In this document: piece after piece, positions 1 through 5,988 of the stretch
Numbering within the stretch: the first letter of the stretch is position 1
How the letters are laid out: each line of letters starts with the position of its first letter
Notes under the pieces: model-generated
Databases searched by the model: none
What the model was told of the DNA's origin: nothing
The model's input: the letters and a program-made list of their open reading frames with translations, nothing else
Translations under genes and position numbers: made by a program
Origin: an uncultured Candidatus Saccharibacteria bacterium
GTDB taxonomy: Bacteria; Patescibacteriota; Saccharimonadia; Saccharimonadales; Saccharimonadaceae
Direction of reading: 5' to 3'
NCBI GenBank assembly: GCA_947253405.1
Contig: CAMXZF010000035.1
Span: 1-6,839, forward strand
Length of the DNA: 6,839 nucleotides

Positions 1-605
1 ATATTGGCGCTACGAGTAATTATCTTTTCAATATCTTTATTATTATAGAATTCTAGATGAAATAAATAGCCAAAGCGATCTCTTAGGGGCGCCGCCAAAC
101 TGCCGGTGCGAGTGGTAGCGCCAATAACAGTAAACTTAGGTAAGTCTAGCCTTACGCTACGGGCGGCTGGGCCTTTACCAATCACAATATCAAGCTTGAA
201 GTCTTCCATTGCTGAATACAACACTTCTTCTACTACACGACTTAAGCGATGAATTTCATCAATAAATAAAATATCACCATCATGCAAGTTGGTTAGTATA
301 CTAGCTAGATCACCCGCTCTTTCAATGGCGGGACCTGATGTAACGCGAAGTCCAGCCTCCATTTCGTTGGCAATAACACCTGCCATGGTGGTTTTACCTA
401 ATCCTGGTGGGCCATATAGCAAGACATGATCAATTGGCTCATCGCGCTTTTTAGCGGCGTCAATCGCTAGCTTTAAGTTCTTTTTCAGTCTAGTTTGGCC
501 AATATAGTCAGAAAATTTTTGCGGACGCAAAGTAACTTCAACCTTGGTTTCTTCATCACCAGGTTCATGTGACGTAGTTGGTTCAACTAAGCGCTGAATG
601 GCCAT
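1..605 (-). CDS. ruvB: RuvB, Holliday junction branch-migration ATPase (3' end cut by window edge)
   Basis: RuvB is the AAA+ hexameric motor that, with RuvA, drives branch migration of Holliday junctions in recombinational repair in the cytoplasm. The 201 complete codons read start with MAIQRLVEP. They contain the entry motif LRPQKFSDYIGQ (27-37), Walker A GPPGLGKT (65-72, catalytic K71), TSGPAIERAGDLA (89-101), Walker B LFIDEIHR (113-120, D116/E117), EEVLYSAMEDF (126-136), sensor-1 IGATTRTGSL (161-170) and LRDRFG (174-179), which carries the arginine-finger region. This is an unbroken match to the family. The lid and C-terminal winged-helix domain lie beyond the window edge. The ATG at 605 is chosen because an extended -10 element ends 6 nt before it and no Shine-Dalgarno sequence is visible. 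The 140-aa membrane-protein gene lies 47 bp upstream on the same strand with no terminator between, so readthrough is possible. Identification is certain from sequence. Confidence 0.97.
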   Translation of the reverse strand, partial: MAIQRLVEPTTSHEPGDEETKVEVTLRPQKFSDYIGQTRLKKNLKLAIDAAKKRDEPIDHVLLYGPPGLGKTTMAGVIANEMEAGLRVTSGPAIERAGDLASILTNLHDGDILFIDEIHRLSRVVEEVLYSAMEDFKLDIVIGKGPAARSVRLDLPKFTVIGATTRTGSLAAPLRDRFGYLFHLEFYNNKDIEKIITRSAN

Positions 606-620
606 AGTTACATTTTAACA
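606..620 (-). promoter_or_regulatory. Extended -10 promoter of ruvB, predicted leaderless start
   Basis: On the minus strand TGTTAAAAT (620 to 612) is an extended -10 element (TGn plus hexamer TAAAAT). Six bases separate the hexamer from the ATG at 605, so transcription should start at or next to the A of the start codon. No -35 of quality and no Shine-Dalgarno sequence are visible. The same nine bases precede serS at almost the same distance. Confidence 0.6.
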
Positions 621-652
621 CGACTATCATTTGGTAAATTTTAGGGGATAAC

Positions 653-1075
653 TCAGTGCTTTTTGAGTGACAGTTTTTGATAAATAGTTTCATATAGGTA
701 GTAAAGTCTTTGAATACCGTTTTCTAATTTGTAATAGTGGCGTACATAATTTACTAGCAGTATTGTTAAAAGAATAGACAGTATAATTAGGCAGCTATTA
801 ACGTAGTTAATAGAGCTATCTAATTTGATGTTTAAATAAGCTAGTAAAGCCTGCCATAAGAATGAGCTTATCCAAGCCATTAAAGTTAAGCCAGCAAAAA
901 ACAGGGTTACTATTAAATGAATTAAGCGTTCGTGTTGAAAATTTTTGATTTGCTGATCTTGATAATTAAGTAATCTAGTTAGCTCTTTTGTCCTAGTGTC
1001 CTTGGACTTTAGTTTACTAATTCGACCAAGCTCACTATCGACAAGATTTTCGTGCTGAATAAGTTTATTTATCAC
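653..1075 (-). CDS. Small two-helix membrane protein of unknown function
   Basis: I do not recognise this 140-aa protein. It has a polar, charged N-terminal part (1-50) with a likely helical stretch containing KSKDTRTKELTRLL. A first hydrophobic segment follows at about 51-80 (LIVTLFFAGLTLMAWISSFL and on), then a short polar loop, and a second at about 92-112 (CLIILSILLTILLVNYV). It ends in a tyrosine- and lysine-rich tail (113-140). There is no signal-peptide cleavage site, so a membrane protein with two helices and both ends probably cytoplasmic is inferred. The GTG at 1075 is the predicted start: a perfect TATAAT ends 6 nt upstream, and there is no Shine-Dalgarno sequence. The gene runs divergently from serS and in the same direction as ruvB, 47 bp ahead of it. 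The stop is TGA; reading it as glycine would add only four codons, so it does not by itself settle the genetic code. Confidence 0.8.
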   Translation of the reverse strand: MINKLIQHENLVDSELGRISKLKSKDTRTKELTRLLNYQDQQIKNFQHERLIHLIVTLFFAGLTLMAWISSFLWQALLAYLNIKLDSSINYVNSCLIILSILLTILLVNYVRHYYKLENGIQRLYYLYETIYQKLSLKKH

Positions 1076-1087
1076 ATTATTATTATA
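1076..1087 (-). promoter_or_regulatory. -10 box of the 140-aa membrane-protein gene, predicted leaderless GTG start
   Basis: A perfect TATAAT reads on the minus strand from 1087 to 1082. Six bases lie between it and the GTG at 1075, which places the expected transcription start on the start codon. No recognisable -35 is present. The hexamer is one arm of the 15-bp palindrome at 1082-1096. Confidence 0.6.
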
Positions 1088-1096
1088 GCCTATAAT
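1082..1096. promoter_or_regulatory. 15-bp palindrome with outward-facing TATAAT hexamers
   Basis: ATTATAGCCTATAAT is a perfect inverted repeat of 7 bp arms around one central C. Each arm end is a consensus -10 hexamer: TATAAT on plus at 1091-1096 and on minus at 1087-1082. It lies in the 53-bp gap between the divergent 140-aa gene and serS, so it could be a symmetric bidirectional promoter or an operator over both promoters. The plus-strand hexamer would give a short leader of about 26 nt for serS without a ribosome-binding site, so the closer -10 at 1116 is preferred as its main promoter. Confidence 0.45.
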
Positions 1097-1112
1097 AAGG
1101 TTTTTGGCTCTA

Positions 1113-1128
1113 TGTTAAAATATTGAAT
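1113..1128 (+). promoter_or_regulatory. Extended -10 promoter of serS, predicted leaderless start
   Basis: TGTTAAAAT at 1113-1121 is an extended -10 with hexamer TAAAAT at 1116-1121. Seven bases separate it from the ATG at 1129, and there is no Shine-Dalgarno sequence. This spacing predicts an mRNA beginning at the ATG. It argues against the in-frame TTG at 1123, which would lie upstream of the transcript start. Confidence 0.6.
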
Positions 1129-2373
1129 ATGTTAGACGTTAGGTTTATCCGAAAAAATGCAGACAAAGTACAAAAATCAGCCGATGCTAAAGGCTACAAA
1201 ATTAACCTAAGCGAAATTCTTAGATTAGATCAAGAAAAAAGAACCATTCAGGGCGTAATTGATGAAAAGCGCCAAGCCCGTAATTCTTTAGCGCAAAAAA
1301 ATAAGGGCCAACGCCCCAATGAAGATGATATTAAATTAGGTAAAAACCTTAAAGCCGAACTTAGTCAGCTAGAGGACAAGCTAAAGACTATTAATAAAGA
1401 TCTAAGTAATTTTATCGCCGAAGTACCGAATATTATTTTTGATGATGTTCCGTTAGGGGGTGAATCTGATAGCGTAGCAGTTAAAGAGTGGGGCAACAAA
1501 AAACCTGAAGGCGTAGATCACCTTGACTATGCCGTTAAGCGCAACTGGGTTGATTTTGAGCGTGGAGCAAAAGTTGCCGGTACCAAGTTTTATTATATTA
1601 AGAACGAATTAGCTTTAATCGAAAACGCCTTATTGCAGTTCGGCATTGATAAGGTTATAAAGTCGGGTTTTAACTATATGACTGTGCCGCACATGGTAAA
1701 TAGCCGTGTTTTTGCTGGCACCGGTTTTGCGCCACGGACTAATGAGCAAAGCGATGAATATTTTATTGAGCAGACTGACTTGGGATTAATCGCTACAGCT
1801 GAAATGTCCTTAACTGGTTACCATATGGATGAAATTTTAGATGAATCAGATCTACCTTTATTATATGCTGGCTACTCGCCTTGTTATCGTAAAGAGGCGG
1901 GCGCAGCTGGCAAGCATACGCGGGGTTTATTCCGTGTGCATCAGTTCAACAAATTAGAAATGTATGCTTTTACTTTACCGGAACAGAGTCTTGATGTACA
2001 CGAAAAAATTCGAGCCGTCGAAGAGGAGATTTGGCAAGATTTAGGTATTGCTTATCGAGTTGTTAATATTGCTGCTGGCGATCTAGGCGCCCCAGCTGCT
2101 AAAAAGTATGATATAGAATACTGGAGCCCAGCTGATCAGACCTATCGCGAATTAACTAGCTGCTCTAATTGTACTGACTTTCAAGCTAACACTACTAATA
2201 TCAGGGTCAGACGAGCAGATGGCTCTGTGGAGATGGTACACACTCTAAACGGTACGGCTATCAGTTTTGCGCGTACGATGGTAGCTTTAGTTGAAAATTA
2301 TGCTGAAGCCGACGGTAAATTGCGGGTGCCAACAAAATTGCAACCGTATTTAAATGGCAAAAAAGAGCTATAA
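1129..2373 (+). CDS. serS: Seryl-tRNA synthetase (SerRS)
   Basis: This is a class II aminoacyl-tRNA synthetase that activates serine with ATP and charges tRNA-Ser (and tRNA-Sec where present) in the cytoplasm. From the ATG it is 414 aa, a normal length. It begins MLDVRFIRKNADKV, typical of the family. Residues about 25-105 are charged and heptad-like and form the long coiled-coil arm that binds the tRNA extra arm. The catalytic core has TAEMSLTGYH, motif 2 as CYRKEAGAAGKHTRG (252-266) followed by LFRVHQFNKLEMYAF, and motif 3 LNGTAISFARTMVALVENY with the ATP-binding R382. The end is EADGKLRVPTKLQPYL, as in other SerRS. An in-frame TTG at 1123 would add two residues; the ATG at 1129 is preferred because it gives the canonical N-terminus and fits the promoter. 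It is divergent from the 140-aa gene, with hpf 42 bp downstream. No T-box leader fits in the gap. Confidence 0.98.
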   Translation: MLDVRFIRKNADKVQKSADAKGYKINLSEILRLDQEKRTIQGVIDEKRQARNSLAQKNKGQRPNEDDIKLGKNLKAELSQLEDKLKTINKDLSNFIAEVPNIIFDDVPLGGESDSVAVKEWGNKKPEGVDHLDYAVKRNWVDFERGAKVAGTKFYYIKNELALIENALLQFGIDKVIKSGFNYMTVPHMVNSRVFAGTGFAPRTNEQSDEYFIEQTDLGLIATAEMSLTGYHMDEILDESDLPLLYAGYSPCYRKEAGAAGKHTRGLFRVHQFNKLEMYAFTLPEQSLDVHEKIRAVEEEIWQDLGIAYRVVNIAAGDLGAPAAKKYDIEYWSPADQTYRELTSCSNCTDFQANTTNIRVRRADGSVEMVHTLNGTAISFARTMVALVENYAEADGKLRVPTKLQPYLNGKKEL

Positions 2374-2406
2374 ACGCTATAATAGTTTGTATAAACAATT
2401 AGGAGG
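2355..2406 (+). promoter_or_regulatory. hpf promoter and strong ribosome-binding site
   Basis: TATAAT at 2378-2383 starts just after the serS stop. A poor -35 (TGGCAA, 2355-2360) lies inside serS with a 17-bp spacer. Transcription should start near 2390. AGGAGG at 2401-2406, 9 nt before the ATG at 2416, is a near-consensus Shine-Dalgarno sequence. This leadered arrangement contrasts with serS next door. Readthrough from serS is also possible because no terminator is seen between them. Confidence 0.6.
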
Positions 2407-2415
2407 ATTATATAA

Positions 2416-2790
2416 ATGGCCAAGGCTAATATTGAGATTACAGGCACTAACTATAAATTAAATCCCAAAGAACACCAGTATGTATATAAAAAGTGCGCCA
2501 AATTAATTAGCTATATACCAAGACATGGTCGCGAGTCAGCTTTTATTAGCGCTAAAGTTGCTTTGATTAATCAGAAGAATGACAATAAATATCAATGCGA
2601 TATTGTTCTCACCTTACCAGATAAAACTTTAGTAGCTGGCGAGACTGGCCCGAATGCGCTGGCTACCATTGATATGGTAGAGCAAAAAATTCGTGGACAG
2701 ATTCGCCGCTATAAAACGGCTAGGCGCAACGATGGTGTGCGCACGGGTGGTTTTATGGCTAAAATTAAGCAATCATTAAGGCGTCGTTAG
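2416..2790 (+). CDS. hpf: Ribosome hibernation promoting factor, HPF/RaiA (sigma-54 modulation) family
   Basis: HPF/RaiA proteins bind the 30S decoding centre where tRNA and mRNA sit, and hold ribosomes inactive in stationary phase or stress. The 124-aa product shows the family pattern: an opening beta strand (ANIEITGTNYKL), a basic helix (YVYKKCAKLISYIPR), a strand (SAFISAKVALINQKND), another strand (YQCDIVLTLPDKTLVAGE), then a helix (ATIDMVEQKIRGQIRRYK). After about residue 100 comes a short arginine/lysine-rich tail ending SLRRR. The length lies between short HPF (about 95 aa) and long HPF (about 180-190 aa). The C-terminal dimerisation domain of long HPF is absent, so 100S formation by the long-HPF route is not expected; this is inference. 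It has a strong AGGAGG site and is followed by a terminator and secA. The hpf-secA order recurs in Firmicutes and Actinobacteria. The exact subtype (HPF versus RaiA/YfiA) is not settled by eye. Confidence 0.9.
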   Translation: MAKANIEITGTNYKLNPKEHQYVYKKCAKLISYIPRHGRESAFISAKVALINQKNDNKYQCDIVLTLPDKTLVAGETGPNALATIDMVEQKIRGQIRRYKTARRNDGVRTGGFMAKIKQSLRRR

Positions 2791-2813
2791 TGTAATTATC
2801 AATTCTAGATAAG

Positions 2814-2837
2814 AGGCTTGCAATTTGCAGGCCTTTT
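2814..2837 (+). terminator. Intrinsic terminator after hpf
   Basis: AGGCTTGCA (2814-2822) and TGCAGGCCT (2826-2834) form a 9-bp stem with one G-U pair around the loop ATT, followed by a short T run to 2837. It lies 23 bp after the hpf stop and before the secA promoter, so it separates the two transcription units. The short T run may allow some readthrough. Confidence 0.75.
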
Positions 2838-2861
2838 ATAGTGGAATATGACTTATCTATT

Positions 2862-2898
2862 TGCTATAATTAAAGGCATATATTTATAAGTGAGGGAG
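2862..2898 (+). promoter_or_regulatory. secA extended -10 promoter and ribosome-binding site
   Basis: TGCTATAAT at 2862-2870 is a perfect hexamer with the extended TGn. No convincing -35 is seen (TGGAAT at 2842-2847 is weak). The start is expected near 2877, giving a leader of about 30 nt. The GAGGGAG segment at about 2892-2898, 8 nt before the ATG at 2907, is the ribosome-binding site and fixes that start. Confidence 0.7.
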
Positions 2899-2906
2899 TA
2901 TTAAGA

Positions 2907-5822
2907 ATGCCAACAAAAGACAAGGTCCTCGGTAAGGTTTTTGGTGATCCACAGAAAAAGATTATTAAACGTTTACGTAGGCGTGTAGATGACATCAACG
3001 CTTTATCAGATAAATACGCCAAAATGAGTGACAGTGAATTAGCTGAACAGACTAATGTTCTGAAAAAGCGTCTTGCTGAAATATCGAAACAAGAAATTAA
3101 AGGCCTTAGTGTTGATAAAAAGGCGCTAAAAAAGCAAAAAGCTGACGATATCAGCGAACGAAAAATAGTTAACAAGCTTAGTGATGCTGATCGTGAAAAA
3201 TATGCTAAAGTTGGCACGGCAACAATTGATGATTTCAATGCTCTAGATGCAATTCGTGCGCGCAAAGCTAATCAAAAGCGCAAAAATGCATTAGAACAAA
3301 TTTTGCCAGACGCATTTGCAGTTGTTAGGGAAATGGCGTCACGAGTTTTAGGCCAGCGGCACTTTGATGTTCAGCTAATGGGTGGCATAGCTTTACATGA
3401 AGGTAATGTTGCTGAAATGAAAACGGGTGAAGGTAAAACCTTGGTTGCTACCGCCCCTGTCTACCTGAATGCTTTAACTGGGCGAGGTGTGCATATGGTC
3501 ACAGTTAACGATTATCTAGCCCAGTTGCATGGTGGCTGGATGGGCAAGCTGTATCATGCTTTAGGACTTTCAACCGGTGTTCTTATTAACGAACAAAGTT
3601 TTATATATGATCCAGAATTTAATAATACTGATCACTTTGATAAGCGCATGTCAAATCTAAAACCTTGTTCACGCAAAGAAGCTTACGCGGCCGATATTAC
3701 TTATGGTACTAATAATGAGTTTGGTTTTGATTATTTGCGCGATAATATGGTTAGTGATCCTGATCTGCTAAGACAGCGCGAGCTTAATTTTGCCATTGTA
3801 GACGAAGTCGACAGTATTTTAATTGACGAAGCTCGTACGCCATTAATAATTTCTGCACCAGCGGCTGATAATCCAGACTTTTATATTAAATTTGCTGCCG
3901 TGGTTGATCAGCTAGAGGCTCCTACTAGAACTGTAGAAAGCAATACTGGTCTAAAAAATCCTTTAACTGGCAAAAGGCTTGATGGCGAAGATGATGAACC
4001 TGATGGAGACTACGAAGTTGACGAAAAGCGCAAAACTGTTGCTTTAACAGACCAAGGTATTGACAAAGTTGAAAAGATGCTAGGTCTAAAAAGTCTTTAT
4101 TCGCCCGAACATATTCGTACCGTCTATCACCTTGATCAGGCATTGCGTGCACGTGCTTTGTTTAAGCGTGACAAGGATTACGTGGTTGCTAGTGACGGCG
4201 AAGTTATTATCGTAGATGAATTCACTGGCCGATTAATGAAAGGTCGACGATATAGTGAGGGTTTACACCAAGCTATAGAAGCTAAAGAGCATGTAACTGT
4301 TCGGCAAGAGTCGCAGACATTGGCGACGATATCGTTCCAGAATTACTTTAGATTATATGACAAGTTAAGTGGTATGACTGGTACAGCATTTACGGAGGCT
4401 GAAGAATTCCAACAAATTTATGGCTTAGATGTCATTCAGATTCCAACTAATCGGCCAATTCAGCGTCTTGATCACGAAGATCGTATCTTTAAGACCGAAA
4501 AAGGAAAGATTAAGGCTTTAATAGCCGAGGTTGATTTTTACCATAAACAGGGTAGGCCGGTACTAATCGGCTCTGCTAGCATAGCTAAGAACGAGATCAT
4601 TAGTGACGCTTTAACAAAGGCGGGGCTTGAGCATGAGACTTTAAACGCTAAAAACAACGAACGTGAGGCGGAGATTATCGCCAAAGCTGGTCAACCGGGG
4701 GCGATCACATTAGCAACTAACATTGCCGGTCGTGGCACTGACATTATGCTAGGTGAAGGTGTAGCTAAAAAAGGTGGTTTAGTAGTAATTGGTTCAGAAC
4801 GTCATGAATCGCGCCGAATTGATAACCAGCTACGTGGTCGTGGTGGTCGTCAGGGTGATCCAGGTGACACTTACTTTTATGTCTCTACTGAAGATGACTT
4901 AATGCGTATATTTCAGGGTGAACGTATTAGCGCACTAATGGATCGATTAGGCGTAGATGATGATGAAGCAATTCAGAATCGGGCTGTATCAAAAACTTTG
5001 GAAGCTGCCCAAAAACGAGTTGAAGGCTACAGTTTTGACACTAGAAAAAATGTGGTGCAATACGATAACGTGATTAATCGTCACCGTAAGGTAGTCTACT
5101 CAATTCGCCGCAAAATATTAAAGGGCGATGACCTATCTCCAGAGGTATTGCGTTTAGCTGACGCACGTATTAGAGATATTTTGTCGCATCGCGCTAAAAA
5201 AGGTGATGAAGAAGTTTTTCAAGAGTTTCAAAAAGTATTCCCATTAGATTTAGAAGAAATTAAGCGTATTGCTTTAATTAAAAACGACAAGAAGCGCTTA
5301 ACATCGGCACGTAAAGCAGTGCTAAAACTTTATAGTAAACAAGAAGAAGCAATTGGCGAAGAACTTTTGCGTGGCGCTGAGCGCGAAGTCTATATGCAAG
5401 TATTAGATGTTTTGTGGATGCAGCATCTTGAAAACATGCAGCACCTTAGAGAGGGCATTCATTGGCGCGGTGTTGGCCAGCGTGATCCGCTAGTAGAATA
5501 TCGTGTTGAAAGCCAAAAGCTATTTGAATCTTTACAAAGAACTTTACAAGAAGAGGTACTAGCAATAATCTTTAGTTTACGTAAAGATCAAATTAACGCT
5601 GATCAAGTTGAAGATGACGAATATGAAAGTGATCTGACTAAGGCTGCTGAATCATCTGTGGCGCACGGAGTCAACGAGGCTGGCCAACCAACTGAACAGC
5701 CAACCAGTGATGACTTTAAAGCTAGAAAGGAACTATCTAGTTCTGCGAAGAATCGTGCTCGCAAACTTGCTAGCAAGAAAAAGAAACGTGAACGACAAAA
5801 TCGCAAAAAATCTCGCCGTTAA
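2907..5822 (+). CDS. secA: SecA, preprotein translocase ATPase
   Basis: SecA is the ATPase that drives unfolded preproteins through SecYEG at the cytoplasmic membrane. At 971 aa it is longer than the E. coli protein (901 aa). In order: N-terminal helix (VFGDPQKKIIKRLRRRVDDI), LPDAFAVVREMASRVLGQRH (133-152), Walker A TGEGKT (173-178, K177), TVNDYLA, YGTNNEFGFDYLRDNM (266-281), Walker B VDEVDSILIDEARTPLI with D299/E300, a preprotein cross-linking domain, the GMTGTA hinge motif (489-494), helicase motif V TNIAGRGTDIMLG (604-616), and motif VI with ERHESRRIDNQLRGRGGRQG (631-650). The scaffold helix and wing domains follow, including LREGIHWRGVGQRDPLVEYR. Two insertions relative to E. coli stand out, at about 61-125 and about 229-253. 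The C-terminus lacks the CxC...CH zinc-binding SecB/lipid tail and ends in an acidic stretch followed by a highly basic tail. It has its own promoter and a clear ribosome-binding site. Confidence 0.99.
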   Translation: MPTKDKVLGKVFGDPQKKIIKRLRRRVDDINALSDKYAKMSDSELAEQTNVLKKRLAEISKQEIKGLSVDKKALKKQKADDISERKIVNKLSDADREKYAKVGTATIDDFNALDAIRARKANQKRKNALEQILPDAFAVVREMASRVLGQRHFDVQLMGGIALHEGNVAEMKTGEGKTLVATAPVYLNALTGRGVHMVTVNDYLAQLHGGWMGKLYHALGLSTGVLINEQSFIYDPEFNNTDHFDKRMSNLKPCSRKEAYAADITYGTNNEFGFDYLRDNMVSDPDLLRQRELNFAIVDEVDSILIDEARTPLIISAPAADNPDFYIKFAAVVDQLEAPTRTVESNTGLKNPLTGKRLDGEDDEPDGDYEVDEKRKTVALTDQGIDKVEKMLGLKSLYSPEHIRTVYHLDQALRARALFKRDKDYVVASDGEVIIVDEFTGRLMKGRRYSEGLHQAIEAKEHVTVRQESQTLATISFQNYFRLYDKLSGMTGTAFTEAEEFQQIYGLDVIQIPTNRPIQRLDHEDRIFKTEKGKIKALIAEVDFYHKQGRPVLIGSASIAKNEIISDALTKAGLEHETLNAKNNEREAEIIAKAGQPGAITLATNIAGRGTDIMLGEGVAKKGGLVVIGSERHESRRIDNQLRGRGGRQGDPGDTYFYVSTEDDLMRIFQGERISALMDRLGVDDDEAIQNRAVSKTLEAAQKRVEGYSFDTRKNVVQYDNVINRHRKVVYSIRRKILKGDDLSPEVLRLADARIRDILSHRAKKGDEEVFQEFQKVFPLDLEEIKRIALIKNDKKRLTSARKAVLKLYSKQEEAIGEELLRGAEREVYMQVLDVLWMQHLENMQHLREGIHWRGVGQRDPLVEYRVESQKLFESLQRTLQEEVLAIIFSLRKDQINADQVEDDEYESDLTKAAESSVAHGVNEAGQPTEQPTSDDFKARKELSSSAKNRARKLASKKKKRERQNRKKSRR

Positions 5823-5853
5823 TCGCAATAGCTTAGAAATCTAAAAATAGGGA

Positions 5854-5883
5854 AGACCCCGCCACTCAGAAGTAGCGGGGTCT
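5854..5883. terminator. Strong GC-rich hairpin between secA and the convergent 134-aa gene
   Basis: AGACCCCGC (5854-5862) pairs perfectly with GCGGGGTCT (5875-5883). The inner ACT/AGT can add three pairs around a CAGA loop. Neither side has an ideal T run: plus continues ATAAAG, and minus continues TCCCTATTTTT after the stem. It sits 31 bp after the secA stop between two convergent genes, so a bidirectional terminator is the likeliest role. Confidence 0.65.
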
Positions 5884-5988
5884 ATAAAGAGGCAGCTAAA
5901 AAGGTAATCTAAGATAAACGCCGTTGTTTAAATAGGCTTAACTTAATAGACTGACTCTTTATTTTTGAGACTAGCGACGTTGCTAGCT
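5884..5988. other. Intergenic segment with nested inverted repeats
   Basis: No gene is seen here. ATAAAGAG (5884-5891) is a perfect inverted repeat of CTCTTTAT (5955-5962). Inside it TAAAC/GTTTA (5915-5919 and 5926-5930) form a small hairpin. A further hairpin, GAG-A-CTAGC paired with GCTAGCTC (5967-5975 and 5982-5989), overlaps the 134-aa gene's stop codon. These could be 3'-UTR structure or a small RNA. No promoter or known RNA family is recognised. Confidence 0.3.

Noticed and set aside
1076..1128. T-box or other riboswitch ahead of serS
   Set aside because: The whole gap to the divergent gene is 53 bp and the best promoter leaves no leader, so there is no room for such an RNA.
1123..1131. 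TTG at 1123 as the serS start
   Set aside because: It would put two extra residues before the canonical MLDVRF N-terminus, lacks a ribosome-binding site, and lies between the -10 and the expected transcript start.
2870..3265. 131-aa open frame on the minus strand
   Set aside because: It lies mostly inside secA on the opposite strand, its product is low-complexity Ser/Leu/Arg/Phe-rich, and secA is certain.
3925..4152. 75-aa open frame on the minus strand
   Set aside because: It is wholly antisense within secA, with no ribosome-binding site or recognisable protein.
5603..5806. 67-aa open frame on the minus strand
   Set aside because: It is antisense to the secA tail; its Phe/Arg/Ser-rich product simply mirrors the lysine-rich coding sequence.
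653..5822. Reassigned UGA codon, as in some CPR lineages (Gracilibacteria, Absconditabacteria)
   Set aside because: No in-frame UGA occurs across serS, hpf or secA, and glycines there use GGN, so the standard code fits.
5884..5962. tmRNA or SRP RNA in the gap after secA
   Set aside because: No tRNA-like acceptor/T-arm and no SRP core motif are present; only short inverted repeats are seen.
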